From the NCBI RefSeq assembly GCF_006346335.1, contig NZ_VDMC01000002.1:434001-498000 (forward strand): a stretch of DNA of 64,000 bases. The letters are read 5' to 3'. Of this stretch, positions 8,532 to 17,556 are shown piece by piece. Under the pieces are notes generated by a model. It ran no database searches. It saw only the letters and a program-made list of their open reading frames with translations, and had not been told where the DNA came from. Source of the stretch: Aequorivita sinensis (GTDB taxonomy: Bacteria > Bacteroidota > Bacteroidia > Flavobacteriales > Flavobacteriaceae). Within the stretch, counting starts at the first letter, position 1. Every line of letters starts with the position of its first letter. The position numbers and the translations under genes are program-made.

Positions 8532-8691
8532 ATTAGCCAACGGTTTCAAAAGTAAGACCACCAGTTCATGGCTCAAGCGTCACAACTTAAGATTCATGCT
8601 CCTGTTCCCAAATCTATTTAATTTAATAATGCTAAGCATATTCTTTTTAGTCTTCTCAAAAAACTAAAATCTACCAATCACCAATCATCTT

Positions 8692-9117
8692 CTAAAGTCT
8701 TTCTTCCAAAAAACTTTGTAACGCTAGCTCATAGCTCTGCAATCCAAAACCTACTATTATCCCTTTAGCATGGGGTGAGATGTAGCTTTTATGACGAAAG
8801 TCTTCTCTAGAAAAAGTATTGGAAATATGCACTTCTACTACTGGAGTTGTAATTGCTCTTACGGCATCGGCTATACCTACTGAAGTATGTGTATAGGCAG
8901 CCGCGTTTAGAATAATACCGTTGTAACTGAAGCCCACTTCTTGAATTTTATCAATTATTTCACCTTCAATATTAGACTGAAAATAAGAAATCTCAAGATT
9001 TGCATATTTCTTCTGAAGTCTCTCTAAAAATTCAGTAAACGACTCGTTTCCGTAGATATCGTTTTCTCTATTTCCGAGCAAGTTTAGGTTCGGCCCGTTT
9101 ACAATGATTATTTTCAT
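8692..9117 (-). CDS. aroQ: Type II 3-dehydroquinate dehydratase
   Basis: Catalyses the third step of the shikimate pathway, 3-dehydroquinate to 3-dehydroshikimate. The 141-aa length is that of the type II (dodecameric) enzyme. The signature NGPNLNLLG is at residues 7-15 and the catalytic Tyr22 is in NDIYGNESF. The substrate loop ILNAAAYTHTSVGIADA (69-85), His97 in VEVHISN and Arg108 in EDFRHKS are all present. It is oriented away from xerD; six beta-barrel genes lie between the two. Confidence 0.95.
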   Translation of the reverse strand: MKIIIVNGPNLNLLGNRENDIYGNESFTEFLERLQKKYANLEISYFQSNIEGEIIDKIQEVGFSYNGIILNAAAYTHTSVGIADAVRAITTPVVEVHISNTFSREDFRHKSYISPHAKGIIVGFGLQSYELALQSFLEERL

Positions 9118-9183
9118 ACCGTAAATATAGAAAATTAAAGAAAGAGCAATAAATTCTTATTCATAAAACAAAATGAACAGGAA

Positions 9184-9825
9184 TTAAAACGAATACCCAG
9201 CAGAAATTTGCAAGACGTTATTGGTGCTTTTAACGTCATTAGATGTACGATGGTATCCAAGAACTACCCCTTCCTTTTCATTTACATTAGACACTCCAAT
9301 AACATACCGCAGCTGAACAAATACCCCTAAATCTAATCGATATTCTGCACCTATTCCAAGTCCGAAATCGAAATTACTTATTTCGTCTTTTAAATCGTTT
9401 TTTTGAACGGTAGATCTACCCAAAAATCCTGAGGAGGTAATTTCATTTTTCGCAGAAACAAGATACCCTAGCTGTGGCCCTCCCATTACGCTAAAATTAT
9501 CTATTAGGTAATACTTTGCCATTAGCGGCAGATTAACGTAATTGAGATTTGTAATTATCCTTGGACCATCTGTAGCCATGGTATTATGCTCAGAACCTTG
9601 AGCAGAAAATAAGATTTCAGGTTGAAAAGTTAAATTTGTTACAATTGGAAATTCTGCTAAACCACCTAGATGAAACCCAAACACTCCTTTAGTATTATTG
9701 GTAAAATCACCTCCAACATTAGCAAAATTAACTCCTCCCTTTACTCCTAACCTTAATTCAGATTGTGCTTTTACCGAAATAGAAACAAACAAAAGCAAAA
9801 ACGAAAAAGCGAATATTTTTTTCAT
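9184..9825 (-). CDS. Outer-membrane beta-barrel protein, paralog 1 of 6
   Basis: The 213-aa protein has a signal peptide (1-20, ending VKA) and then ELRLGVKGGVNFANVGGD, the start of the PorT-like outer-membrane beta-barrel family (OMP_b-brl_2 type). Family landmarks follow: FHLGGLAEFPI, FQPEILFSAQGSE, YVNLPLMAKYYL, GGPQLGYL, DFGLGIGAEYRL and the C-terminal LQISAGYSF, whose terminal aromatic is typical of barrels recognised by the Bam machinery. It is the last gene of the tandem array. No terminator is obvious before aroQ, so read-through into aroQ is possible. Ligand and role are unknown. Confidence 0.85.
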   Translation of the reverse strand: MKKIFAFSFLLLFVSISVKAQSELRLGVKGGVNFANVGGDFTNNTKGVFGFHLGGLAEFPIVTNLTFQPEILFSAQGSEHNTMATDGPRIITNLNYVNLPLMAKYYLIDNFSVMGGPQLGYLVSAKNEITSSGFLGRSTVQKNDLKDEISNFDFGLGIGAEYRLDLGVFVQLRYVIGVSNVNEKEGVVLGYHRTSNDVKSTNNVLQISAGYSF

Positions 9826-9892
9826 AATAATTAGATTTTTTTTAATATATACTTCACCTCGTAAATTCTAAATACAATATAGCTAATTAAGT

Positions 9893-10474
9893 TTAAAATG
9901 TATAACCCGCAGAGATTTGAAACACGTTGTTTTCAACGTTTAATCTATAATCATCTTCTGGATCGTACTTTTCAGGCTCACTAATTTCCATTAATCCTTT
10001 AGTAAATCTCAAGCTAAAAAAGACACCCATTGGAAGTTTATAGCTTACACCACCCCCAATTCCAAAGTCAAAAGTTTTTGTATAATCGGAAACATCACTC
10101 TCTACTCCACTCTTAGTTTGCTCTGCATTTACAAGAAAGCTTGGCACAGGCCCTAATTCTACACTAAGCCCGTGAACTATGTGATATTTTGCCATAATTG
10201 GAACATCAATGTAGCTCAAGTGTGTTTCCGTACCAAAAAACTCGCTTCCTTTTTGGGAATAGAGCACTTCTGGCTGAACTGAAAATTTTTCCGAAAGTGG
10301 AATTTCTGCTAATCCCCCAATATGAAGCCCTACCCGTGTATCGAATCCTGTAAATGAATCTCCAGTAAAAGTCGATAAGTTTACCCCAGCTTTTACACCA
10401 TAGGTTATCCCTTGAGCACTAGCCGTAGCAATTGACACTACCGATAGTACTGTAATTAGTAATAGTTTTTTCAT
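9893..10474 (-). CDS. Outer-membrane beta-barrel protein, paralog 2 of 6
   Basis: The 193-aa protein has a signal peptide ending ASA, then QGITYGVKAGVNLSTFTGD. The family landmarks are present: LHIGGLAEIPL, VQPEVLYSQKGSEF, LSYIDVPIMAKYHI, LGPVPSFLV, DFGIGGGVSYKL and the terminal FQISAGYTF. It differs from its neighbours in an acidic loop (EKYDPEDD) near the C-terminus. It lies 68 bp upstream of paralog 1 without a clear terminator between them. Predicted as a small barrel of about eight strands with no enzymatic motif. Confidence 0.85.
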   Translation of the reverse strand: MKKLLLITVLSVVSIATASAQGITYGVKAGVNLSTFTGDSFTGFDTRVGLHIGGLAEIPLSEKFSVQPEVLYSQKGSEFFGTETHLSYIDVPIMAKYHIVHGLSVELGPVPSFLVNAEQTKSGVESDVSDYTKTFDFGIGGGVSYKLPMGVFFSLRFTKGLMEISEPEKYDPEDDYRLNVENNVFQISAGYTF

Positions 10475-10545
10475 GTGTTGGTTGTTTATATTAATTTATC
10501 TAATCTACACATAAAAAATATAAGATTACTTATGAATTGTACAAA

Positions 10546-10580
10546 ACAAAAAAAGCAGGAGATAACACCTCCTGCTCTTT
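10546..10580 (-). terminator. Terminator after beta-barrel paralog 3
   Basis: AGCAGGAG (10554-10561) pairs with CTCCTGCT (10569-10576). On the minus strand it is followed by a T-rich tail; the plus-strand tail CTTTT is weaker. Confidence 0.8.
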
Positions 10581-10598
10581 TAAAAAAATATAATTTGG

Positions 10599-11171
10599 TT
10601 AGAAAGAATATCCTGCTGATACTTGGAATACGTTACTTTGGTTTGAGCCTGAATAATCGTCAATGTCATTAACATCTAATAAACCTTTGTTATAACGCAA
10701 ACTAAAGAAAACACCCATATTTAAACGGTAAGTCGCTCCAATTCCGAAGGCTGCATCAAAGCTTTTAAAAGCGTCTTTTATATCCTCGTCACTATCATCA
10801 CTTGCATTAACTAACACTCCAAAAACAGGCCCTGCTTCAGCGCTTAAGCCTTCGATTATATAAAATTTTGCCAACACAGGTACACGTATGTAATCTAATT
10901 TAAGCGCATTATCCCCTAGTCCCCAGCTCCAATCTGAACCTTCAGAAGAATATAATAATTCTGGTTGAAGGGCAAATTTTCCTTTTAATGGAATTTCAGC
11001 TAATGCTCCTATATGGAAGCTTGTTCTAGAACCTAGACTGCCAACACCATAGCTATCCCCTCCTAAAGAGGCTACGTTTAGACCTAGTTTTGCACCTAAG
11101 CGAACTTCTTGAGCTTGAGCAGTGGTACAGGTTAATGCTACTACTGCGATAAAAAGTAGAATTTTTTTCAT
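10599..11171 (-). CDS. Outer-membrane beta-barrel protein, paralog 3 of 6
   Basis: The 190-aa protein has a signal peptide ending AQA, then QEVRLGAKLGLNVASLGGD. The landmarks FHIGALAEIPL, LQPELLYSSEGSDW, LDYIRVPVLAKFYI, AEAGPVFGVLV, AFGIGATYRL and the terminal FQVSAGYSF place it in the same barrel family. It is closest to paralog 4 in its mature N-terminus (QEVRLGAK) and in MGVFF-RYN-GL near the end. Its own terminator follows, so it is probably a single-gene unit. Function is unknown. Confidence 0.85.
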   Translation of the reverse strand: MKKILLFIAVVALTCTTAQAQEVRLGAKLGLNVASLGGDSYGVGSLGSRTSFHIGALAEIPLKGKFALQPELLYSSEGSDWSWGLGDNALKLDYIRVPVLAKFYIIEGLSAEAGPVFGVLVNASDDSDEDIKDAFKSFDAAFGIGATYRLNMGVFFSLRYNKGLLDVNDIDDYSGSNQSNVFQVSAGYSF

Positions 11172-11430
11172 AATTGATTGATTTAGTTTAAAAATTAATA
11201 GTTAAAATTTTTAATTTAATATTTCAATAGACATTTTCCCTTGCAACATTACTTCACTTCTTCAAAAATGTATACACAAACCTATGTATCTAACTAAGGC
11301 TTAACAAGTCCTATTTAGAATTCGGGGGTTTTCGGTTAGAATTTGGTAATAGAAGGAGACATATACTGTAAAATACAGAAAATAAGAATATTAGCAGCGT
11401 AGGTGTTAAATTCAAAGTGCTTTTTAGATA
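11172..11430. other. Intergenic region, no gene seen
   Basis: AT-rich gap between two minus-strand barrel genes. It should carry the promoter of paralog 3 and, at its right end, the terminator of paralog 4. No coding remnant is visible. Confidence 0.5.
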
Positions 11431-11460
11431 TAAAAAAACCACCCAAAATGGGTGGTTTTA
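11431..11460 (-). terminator. Terminator after beta-barrel paralog 4
   Basis: AAAACCACCCA-AA-style stem: CCACCCA and TGGGTGG flank a 3-nt loop, extended by A-T pairs. On the minus strand a run of seven T follows. Confidence 0.85.
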
Positions 11461-11486
11461 AATTGTATTAATAAGATTCTAAGTTA

Positions 11487-12098
11487 TTAGAATGAGTATC
11501 CTGCTGATAATTGGAAAACACTGTTGTTTACTTTATCATCACCAGAATCGTTAATATTTGATAATCCGTGGTTATAACGTGCTCCAAAGAAAACTCCCAT
11601 TGGAAGTCTATAAGATACACCGGCACCTAGACCGAAATCTATACTAGAGATATCTTCTATATCACCTTCATCTTTTACAGTTACTCCACCAATTGTGCTT
11701 TCAGATTCTGCTTTAGAAGATGCAAGAAAACCAATTTGTGGACCAGCTTCAATTGCAAATCCCTCAGCTACATAAAACTTAGCCATTACAGGTACCTGAA
11801 TATAGTCTAGTTTAAGGTCTGATCTGAACAAATAATCAACACCCGCTTCTGTGCCGCTTTCTTCATACTTAGCACCTTGAGCAGAGTATAAAACCTCTGG
11901 CTGAACTGAAAATCTTTCAGTAACTGGAATTTCTACTAAAGCACCAATATGGAAACCTGTTCTAGAATCAGCATCGTCGATATCACCACCTAAGTTAGCG
12001 AAGTTAACACCACCTTTTGCTCCTAAACGCACTTCTTGCGCTTGTGTCGCAGTTACTGATAACATTATAGTTGCTGCAATAAAAAATAACTTTTTCAT
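11487..12098 (-). CDS. Outer-membrane beta-barrel protein, paralog 4 of 6
   Basis: The 203-aa protein has a signal peptide ending TQA, then QEVRLGAKGGVNFANLGGD. It carries FHIGALVEIPV, VQPEVLYSAQGAKY, LDYIQVPVMAKFYV, EAGPQIGFLASS, DFGLGAGVSYRL and the terminal FQLSAGYSF. Two loops are longer than in paralogs 3, 5 and 6 (around EESGTEAGVDYLF and ESESTIGGVTVKDEGD), so variation is concentrated in the predicted extracellular loops. It has its own terminator. Function is unknown. Confidence 0.85.
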   Translation of the reverse strand: MKKLFFIAATIMLSVTATQAQEVRLGAKGGVNFANLGGDIDDADSRTGFHIGALVEIPVTERFSVQPEVLYSAQGAKYEESGTEAGVDYLFRSDLKLDYIQVPVMAKFYVAEGFAIEAGPQIGFLASSKAESESTIGGVTVKDEGDIEDISSIDFGLGAGVSYRLPMGVFFGARYNHGLSNINDSGDDKVNNSVFQLSAGYSF

Positions 12099-12228
12099 AT
12101 TTATTTGTTTTTTTAGTTAACACTTCAAAGGTCATAAATTAGTCATTTCACATCCTAATTTTTAATTTTCTTTTAACTGAAAACTACCAAACTTTAGCGG
12201 TTTTTATGAAATCGTCTTAATGTTTATA

Positions 12229-12254
12229 CAAAAAAACCACCCTGAATGGGTGGC
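12229..12254 (-). terminator. Terminator after beta-barrel paralog 5
   Basis: CCACCC and GGGTGG form a stem around TGAAT. On the minus strand it is followed by GGTTTTTTTG. It is nearly the same hairpin as the one after paralog 4. Confidence 0.85.
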
Positions 12255-12280
12255 TTGTGTTATCTATAGTCTAATTCTAC

Positions 12281-12847
12281 CTATAGGAAGGAATAACCAA
12301 TGGTTAGCGAAATATACTTATGTCTTCCGCTTTCTAACTGGTAATCGGTAACATTTGTAATTCCTAGGTTAAATCGACCTTCAATTCTAATTCCATACGG
12401 GAAATCGTATCCCATACCCATTACAGCAGAAATATCGGTATCATTTCCAACTGCTTTAATACTAGTATTATCAATAACGGTTCTTAAGTCATCTTTTAAT
12501 AAAATTCCAACTTGTGGTCCTACTTGTATATAAAGTGGCTGATCATCTACAAGGTAATACTTTAAAACAACAGGTACATTTAAATAAGTTAATTCAAACT
12601 TTCCGCTATCCGTAAATTTAGCTCCTTGTTCAGAATACAATGCATCGACTTGCATCCCAATTCTATCTGAAAATTTTATACCTGCAAAAACTCCTACAAC
12701 AATCCCTTCTGTATATTCTAAATTAAGTGGTTCTAAGCCATAAATATTCGAGAAATTTATCCCCCCTTTTACTCCAAGATCAAATTCTTGTGAATAAGAA
12801 TTTACTCCAATAAATAAGATGATAACTGCAACTATCAGTTTTTTCAT
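12281..12847 (-). CDS. Outer-membrane beta-barrel protein, paralog 5 of 6
   Basis: I start at the ATG at 12847 (MKKLIVAVIILFIGVNSYS), which gives a normal signal peptide; an in-frame ATG at 12877 would put ten polar residues in front of it. The mature part, about 170 residues, reads QEFDLGVKGGINFSNIYG, IGMQVDALYSEQGAKF, LTYLNVPVVLKYYLV, VGPQVGILLKDD, GMGYDFPYGIRIEGRFNLG and the terminal ISLTIGYSFL. It pairs with paralog 6 (LNVPVVLKYYLV, GYDFP-GIR, GYSFL), forming a subgroup distinct from paralogs 1-4. Function is unknown. Confidence 0.85.
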   Translation of the reverse strand: MKKLIVAVIILFIGVNSYSQEFDLGVKGGINFSNIYGLEPLNLEYTEGIVVGVFAGIKFSDRIGMQVDALYSEQGAKFTDSGKFELTYLNVPVVLKYYLVDDQPLYIQVGPQVGILLKDDLRTVIDNTSIKAVGNDTDISAVMGMGYDFPYGIRIEGRFNLGITNVTDYQLESGRHKYISLTIGYSFL

Positions 12848-12992
12848 ATTAATTCGGTTTAGTTTTAAAGAAAACAAATATATAGTATATCTAACAATCT
12901 AAAATGCTTTTACTTTAATTGTTAATATGGTTTTCAACAAATTGTTTTACGGTATTGGTATTTTAAATTGGTTACCAAAAATAATAGCTATT

Positions 12993-13022
12993 ATAAAAAA
13001 AGCCACCCTTAAAGGATGGCTT
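12993..13022 (-). terminator. Terminator after beta-barrel paralog 6
   Basis: AGCCACCCTT and AAGGATGGCT form the stem (one G-U pair on the minus strand), followed on that strand by seven T. Confidence 0.85.
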
Positions 13023-13045
13023 CTATATTTTTATGTTCATGGTAT

Positions 13046-13600
13046 CTACAGGAAAGAGTATCCTAGTGCAAGAGAAAACACTGTATTTTTTCCTTCAAAA
13101 CCATCGGTTTTTGAAACATCAGACAATCCAAAATTGTACCTAGCATCTAAACGAACGCCAAATGGAAAGTCGTATCCAGCTCCTACAATTCCAGAAACGT
13201 CAGTTTTTTCAGCATTTGCCTTAATAGAATTAGCCCCTAAAACATCTACATAAATATCATCATCCAAAATAAACCCAAATTGCGGTCCTGCCTGAATATT
13301 TAAACCCTGTACTAAGTAGTATTTCAATACAACGGGTACGTTTACATAGTTCAAGTCGAATTTTCCATAATCAAACTCCGCTCCTTGTTGTGAATACAGA
13401 ACATCTGCCTGAATCCCAACTTTGTCGGTAAATTTTATTCCAGCAAAAATACCTGCTTGAAAACCAGTTTTACTGGATAAATCATTAACATCTGAGATAT
13501 TCGCAAAGTTAGCCCCAGCTTTAATCCCTAAATCAAGGTTTTGGGAAAAAGCAGTAGCTCCCATAAAAAGTGCGCAAAACGCAATCATTAATTTCTTCAT
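13046..13600 (-). CDS. Outer-membrane beta-barrel protein, paralog 6 of 6
   Basis: The 184-aa protein has a signal peptide ending AFS, then QNLDLGIKAGANFANISD. It carries FQAGIFAGIKF, VGIQADVLYSQQGAEF, LNYVNVPVVLKYYLV, QAGPQFGFILDDD, GAGYDFPFGVRLDARYNFG and the terminal FSLALGYSFL. It is the first gene of the array in the direction of transcription. A gap of about 110 bp separates it from divergent xerD, so promoters for both should lie at 13601-13709. Closest to paralog 5. Function is unknown. Confidence 0.85.
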   Translation of the reverse strand: MKKLMIAFCALFMGATAFSQNLDLGIKAGANFANISDVNDLSSKTGFQAGIFAGIKFTDKVGIQADVLYSQQGAEFDYGKFDLNYVNVPVVLKYYLVQGLNIQAGPQFGFILDDDIYVDVLGANSIKANAEKTDVSGIVGAGYDFPFGVRLDARYNFGLSDVSKTDGFEGKNTVFSLALGYSFL

Positions 13601-13709
13601 AGTGTAAAGTTTTGATTTGTTAATTAAAACGACAAGTTATCTTTAATCTTATACATATTAAAATATTTAGAATTTTGTTAACTATTATAATTAGTAGTAA
13701 TATAGCACT

Positions 13710-14606
13710 ATGAACTGGCAAAAAACTCTAAAAGATTATCAAAATTACCTCCGCTTAGAACGTGGACTTTCAGATAATTCTATAATTAATTATTCGTTAG
13801 ATGTTAAGAAACTAATGCGCTGGTTAGAAAAAAATGAAATAAAGACTTCTCCTATTTCTATTTCTGAAGAAACGCTTCAACAGTTTATATATGACGCAGC
13901 AAGAACAATAAACCCTCGTTCACAGAGCAGGTTAATTTCAGGTCTAAAAGGCTTTTTTACGTATTTAATTTTTGAAGATTATCGAAATACTAATCCTTTA
14001 GAATTAATTGAAGCTCCAAAGCTGGGAAGAAAACTTCCTGATACTTTGGCCATTGAAGAAATTGACTCTCTTATAAGTGCAATTGACTTAAGTTCTAAAC
14101 AAGGAGAGCGCAATCGTGCAATATTAGAAACACTTTACGGCTGCGGACTTCGTGTTTCAGAATTAACAAACCTTAAAATATCCGATTTGTATTTTGACGA
14201 GGGCTTTATTAAAGTCACGGGAAAAGGTGATAAACAGCGTTTAGTCCCTATTAGTCCTATCACAGAAAAATATATAACCATTTACCAAAAACAAGTACGA
14301 GTTCATCATAAAATAGACCCTAAGGATGCCGATACGCTTTTTTTAAACCAACACGGCAGGCAGCTTACACGGGCCATGATATTTACCATTGTAAAGCGTT
14401 TAGCTGAAAAAGCAGGAATAAAAAAAACCATTAGTCCGCATACTTTTAGACACTCCTATGCTACTCACCTTTTAGAAAACGGTGCCGATTTACGTGCAAT
14501 TCAACAAATGCTAGGACACGAAAGCATTACTACTACCGAAATTTACACTCATATTGACCGAAAACACTTGACTGAAGTTATCAATAAATTTCACCCTAGA
14601 AGGTAG
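13710..14606 (+). CDS. xerD: Tyrosine recombinase XerD
   Basis: Site-specific recombinase that, with XerC, resolves chromosome dimers at dif during division. The 298-aa length is normal. An N-terminal SAM-like DNA-binding domain (about 1-95) is followed by the catalytic domain with all expected residues: Arg148 (CGLRVSEL), Lys172 (TGKGDKQR), His244 and Arg247 (PHTFRHSYATH), His270 (LGHESI) and the nucleophile Tyr279 (EIYTH). There is no sign of an adjacent mobile element. From memory, xerD is often next to aroQ in flavobacteria; here the barrel array separates them. Confidence 0.92.
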   Translation: MNWQKTLKDYQNYLRLERGLSDNSIINYSLDVKKLMRWLEKNEIKTSPISISEETLQQFIYDAARTINPRSQSRLISGLKGFFTYLIFEDYRNTNPLELIEAPKLGRKLPDTLAIEEIDSLISAIDLSSKQGERNRAILETLYGCGLRVSELTNLKISDLYFDEGFIKVTGKGDKQRLVPISPITEKYITIYQKQVRVHHKIDPKDADTLFLNQHGRQLTRAMIFTIVKRLAEKAGIKKTISPHTFRHSYATHLLENGADLRAIQQMLGHESITTTEIYTHIDRKHLTEVINKFHPRR

Positions 14607-14754
14607 GTGGAAATTATGATGATATTTCAATTACGAAAGAACTTTTTTTTCTGAATTCATAAGGTTAAAAAACTCCCAAACAGCTACATTTTTTTTCTTT
14701 TCCTACAATCCTTTTGTATTTTGAAGGTGAAACTTAAAAAGAAAAAAAATATAT

Positions 14755-15702
14755 ATGAAGACATTAAAATTCAGCAATGGTGATACTATGCACGCCATTG
14801 GATTAGGAACTTGGAAATCAACTGGAAATGAGTTGAAAAAGGCGATAAAAGACGCTATTTACGCAGGTTATAGACATATAGACACCGCTACAAATTACGG
14901 CAATGAAGCAATTATTGGAGAAGCATTAGCTGAGATATTTGCAGAAGGTAAAATATATCGCGAAGATGTATTCATTACTTCAAAATTATGGAACGACTCT
15001 CACGCAGAAGGCCAAGTAATCCCAGCCTTGCAAGATTCACTTAAAAAACTTCAACTGGATTTCTTAGATTTATATTTAATCCATTGGCCAGTAGCCTTCA
15101 GAAATGGAGTTGAATTTCCTAAGAAACCAAGTGATTATCTTACTCTTGAAGAAGCTCCCTTAATAGAAACTTGGAAACAAATGGAAGAAGCCAAGAAAAA
15201 CGGACTAGCAAAGCATATTGGAGTTTCCAATTTTAGCGTTAAGAAGTTAAAAGACCTGATTTCTAAAGCAACAATAAAACCCGAAATGAATCAAGTGGAA
15301 CTTCACCCGCTGCTCCAGCAAAACGAATTATTGGAGTATTGTAAAAGTGAAAACATTTTGCTTACAGCATACTCACCACTAGGTTCGGGAGACCGTATTT
15401 CAGCAATGAAAGCCGAAGACGAACCAAATATGTTTGATATAGATGTTTTAAAAGAAATTGCCAAGGATAGAAGCGCTACTGTACCACAAGTACTAATTGC
15501 CTGGCATAATCACAGAGGCTGTGCTGCTATCCCAAAATCTACAACCAAAGATCATATAATTTCGAATTTTAAATCGGCAGATGTGGAACTCAGAGATTCT
15601 GACATGGAGAAAATTGCCAAATTAGACCGCCATTACAGATACATCAATGGAAAATTCTTTGAAGAAGAATCTAAGGGATATGTAAATCTTTATGATGAAT
15701 AA
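14755..15702 (+). CDS. Aldo/keto reductase
   Basis: NADPH-dependent (alpha/beta)8-barrel oxidoreductase of the AKR superfamily, 315 aa. The catalytic tetrad is complete: Asp43 and Tyr48 in HIDTATNYGNE, Lys77 in FITSKLWN and His110 in LYLIHWPVA. GVSNFS, NQVELHP and the cofactor-binding AIPKSTTKDHI are also present. The family reduces aldehydes and ketones to alcohols; sequence alone does not give the substrate. It resembles the AKR1-type aldose/xylose reductases more than the short prokaryotic 2,5-diketogluconate reductases. It is a single-gene unit with a shared bidirectional terminator. Confidence 0.9.
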   Translation: MKTLKFSNGDTMHAIGLGTWKSTGNELKKAIKDAIYAGYRHIDTATNYGNEAIIGEALAEIFAEGKIYREDVFITSKLWNDSHAEGQVIPALQDSLKKLQLDFLDLYLIHWPVAFRNGVEFPKKPSDYLTLEEAPLIETWKQMEEAKKNGLAKHIGVSNFSVKKLKDLISKATIKPEMNQVELHPLLQQNELLEYCKSENILLTAYSPLGSGDRISAMKAEDEPNMFDIDVLKEIAKDRSATVPQVLIAWHNHRGCAAIPKSTTKDHIISNFKSADVELRDSDMEKIAKLDRHYRYINGKFFEEESKGYVNLYDE

Positions 15703-15720
15703 GGACTAATAGATTTCAAC

Positions 15721-15758
15721 AAAAAAATAAGCCGCAATGTTCATTGCGGCTTATTTTA
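15721..15758. terminator. Bidirectional terminator between the AKR gene and rny
   Basis: AATAAGCCGCAATG and CATTGCGGCTTATT form a 14-bp stem with a 2-nt nominal loop. A-run on the left and T-rich tail on the right serve both convergent genes. Confidence 0.9.
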
Positions 15759-15776
15759 TATATAGTTTAATCTTAT

Positions 15777-17339
15777 TTACTTCGCTATATTAACTGATCG
15801 TGTTTCACGGATAACAGTTACTTTCACTTGACCAGGATACGTCATATCCGTTTGGATTTTTTGTGAAATTTCAAATGATAATTGTGCAGCTTTCTCGTCG
15901 CTTACTTTTTCACTTTCAACCATTACACGAAGCTCACGTCCTGCTTGGATGGCGTAGGCTTTATTAACCCCTCCAAAACCAAAAGCGATATCTTCTAAAT
16001 CCTTCAAACGCTGAATGTAAGAGTCTAATACTTGTCGTCTTGCTCCAGGTCGTGCACCGCTAATAGCGTCACATACCTGAACAATAGGAGATAGTAAACT
16101 TGTCATTTCAATTTCGTCGTGGTGAGCACCAATAGCGTTGCAAACCTCAGGCTTTTCACCGTATTTCTCAGCCCATTGCATTCCTAAAAGTGCGTGAGGC
16201 ATTTCTGTTTCCGTTTCTGGCACTTTCCCTATATCGTGCAATAATCCAGCTCTTTTAGCAAGTTTAGCATTTAAACCAAGCTCTGCAGCCATTACTCCAC
16301 AAAGTTTTGCAACCTCACGTGAGTGATGTAATAGGTTTTGTCCGTAAGACGATCGATACTTCATACGTCCAACAGCCTTAATAAGCTCTGGGTGTAAACC
16401 GTGGATTCCTAAATCGATAACTGTACGCTTACCAACTTCAATGATCTCTTCTTCTATCTGCTTGGTTGTTTTCTGAACAACCTCTTCAATACGTGCAGGG
16501 TGAATGCGTCCGTCTGTTACAAGTTTATGCAGTGATAGACGTGCAATTTCCCTTCTTACTGAATCAAAACAAGAAAGAATAATTGCCTCAGGAGTATCGT
16601 CTACTATAATTTCAACCCCAGTAGCTGCTTCAATAGCACGAATATTTCGACCTTCACGACCAATAATTCTACCTTTTACATCATCGCTTTCTAGGTTAAA
16701 TACAGAAACGCAATTTTCAACTGCTTCTTCTGTTCCTATACGTTGAATAGTATTGATAATGATTTTCTTTGCCTCTTGTTGAGCAGTCATTTTGGCCTCT
16801 TCAACAGAATTTTGAACAAAAGCCATAGCTTGAGTTTTGGCTTCGTCTTTTAGGCTTTCCATTAACTGAGCTTTAGCCTCTTCAGCAGATAAGCTACTGA
16901 TTACCTCTAATTGCTCTACTTGACTGCGGTGAAGTCTATCTACTTCACTTTGTTTTTTATCTAGAACTGAAATTCTCTCGTCAAACTCTTGTTGTTTTGA
17001 CTGAAGTTCAGCGTTTAATTTCTTCGATTTTGCTAGTTCGTTAGAAACTTGCGATTCCTTATCACGTACTCGTTTTTCAGTGTCAGAAATCTTTTTATCA
17101 CGGCTTAATATTACTTTCTCATGTTCTGCTTTAAGTTCTAGAAACTTCTCTTTCGCTTGTAATATTTTGTCTTTTTTTATGCTTTCTGCCTCAGATTTTG
17201 CTTCTTTTAATATTGCTGCAGCACTTTTTTTAGCTCTTGATAAAACGTGGGATGCGTTATTTCTCTCCAGTATTTTTGCAATAAAAAAACCAATCGCTAT
17301 CCCAACGATGGCACTAATTATTATAGTTACTATATCCAT
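15777..17339 (-). CDS. rny: Ribonuclease Y
   Basis: Membrane-anchored endoribonuclease that initiates mRNA decay. The 520 residues show, in order, an N-terminal transmembrane helix (about 1-20), a long coiled coil (about 25-200, rich in Lys, Glu and Ala), a KH RNA-binding domain ([20 protein letters not shown], about 220-240) and an HD phosphohydrolase domain with [11 protein letters not shown] and the metal-binding [10 protein letters not shown]. The C-terminal ETRSVNIAK region is typical. It follows zapA and the 6S-like RNA on the same strand. Confidence 0.95.
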   Translation of the reverse strand: MDIVTIIISAIVGIAIGFFIAKILERNNASHVLSRAKKSAAAILKEAKSEAESIKKDKILQAKEKFLELKAEHEKVILSRDKKISDTEKRVRDKESQVSNELAKSKKLNAELQSKQQEFDERISVLDKKQSEVDRLHRSQVEQLEVISSLSAEEAKAQLMESLKDEAKTQAMAFVQNSVEEAKMTAQQEAKKIIINTIQRIGTEEAVENCVSVFNLESDDVKGRIIGREGRNIRAIEAATGVEIIVDDTPEAIILSCFDSVRREIARLSLHKLVTDGRIHPARIEEVVQKTTKQIEEEIIEVGKRTVIDLGIHGLHPELIKAVGRMKYRSSYGQNLLHHSREVAKLCGVMAAELGLNAKLAKRAGLLHDIGKVPETETEMPHALLGMQWAEKYGEKPEVCNAIGAHHDEIEMTSLLSPIVQVCDAISGARPGARRQVLDSYIQRLKDLEDIAFGFGGVNKAYAIQAGRELRVMVESEKVSDEKAAQLSFEISQKIQTDMTYPGQVKVTVIRETRSVNIAK

Positions 17340-17360
17340 TTATTTGTTGATTTTTATATA

Positions 17361-17533
17361 AAAAAAAAGCCTACATCAATACATTAGTTTTGAATAAACT
17401 CCTTAAAAAAATGTTTAGGGCTAACAAGCTGATCAAGAATCCGCTCGAAGACGGCCCGCTTTTACAACTTTAACTCACCCTTTTTTAAAGAATTCGTGTT
17501 GAGTTTACCAAAAATAATATTAATGTAGGCAGT
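17361..17533 (-). ncRNA. ssrS: 6S-like regulatory RNA (6S-Flavo candidate)
   Basis: Between zapA and rny the minus strand can form a long rod. GCCTACAT (17530-17523) pairs with ATGTAGGC (17376-17369), immediately followed by eight T. Further in, TAAACTC (17507-17501) pairs with GAGTTTA (17401-17395). Smaller inner stems (GGGC with GCCC, and CCGU with GCGG around a CUUCGA loop) lie near the tip, and the unpaired stretches between could be the central bubble. The size of about 170 nt, the terminal closing stem with terminator tail, and a position beside zapA (as ssrS is in many bacteria) fit a 6S RNA, which sequesters the housekeeping RNA polymerase. No covariance search was run. Confidence 0.7.
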
Positions 17534-17556
17534 TACCTTATTTAATTAAAAGAACG

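Noticed and set aside
13710-14606. Integrase marking a mobile element
   Set aside because: The protein has the length and motif set of housekeeping XerD. No attachment-site duplication, phage or conjugation genes flank it.
16504-17361. Plus-strand ORFs opposite rny
   Set aside because: They are antisense to the conserved RNase Y coding sequence and show no protein family features.
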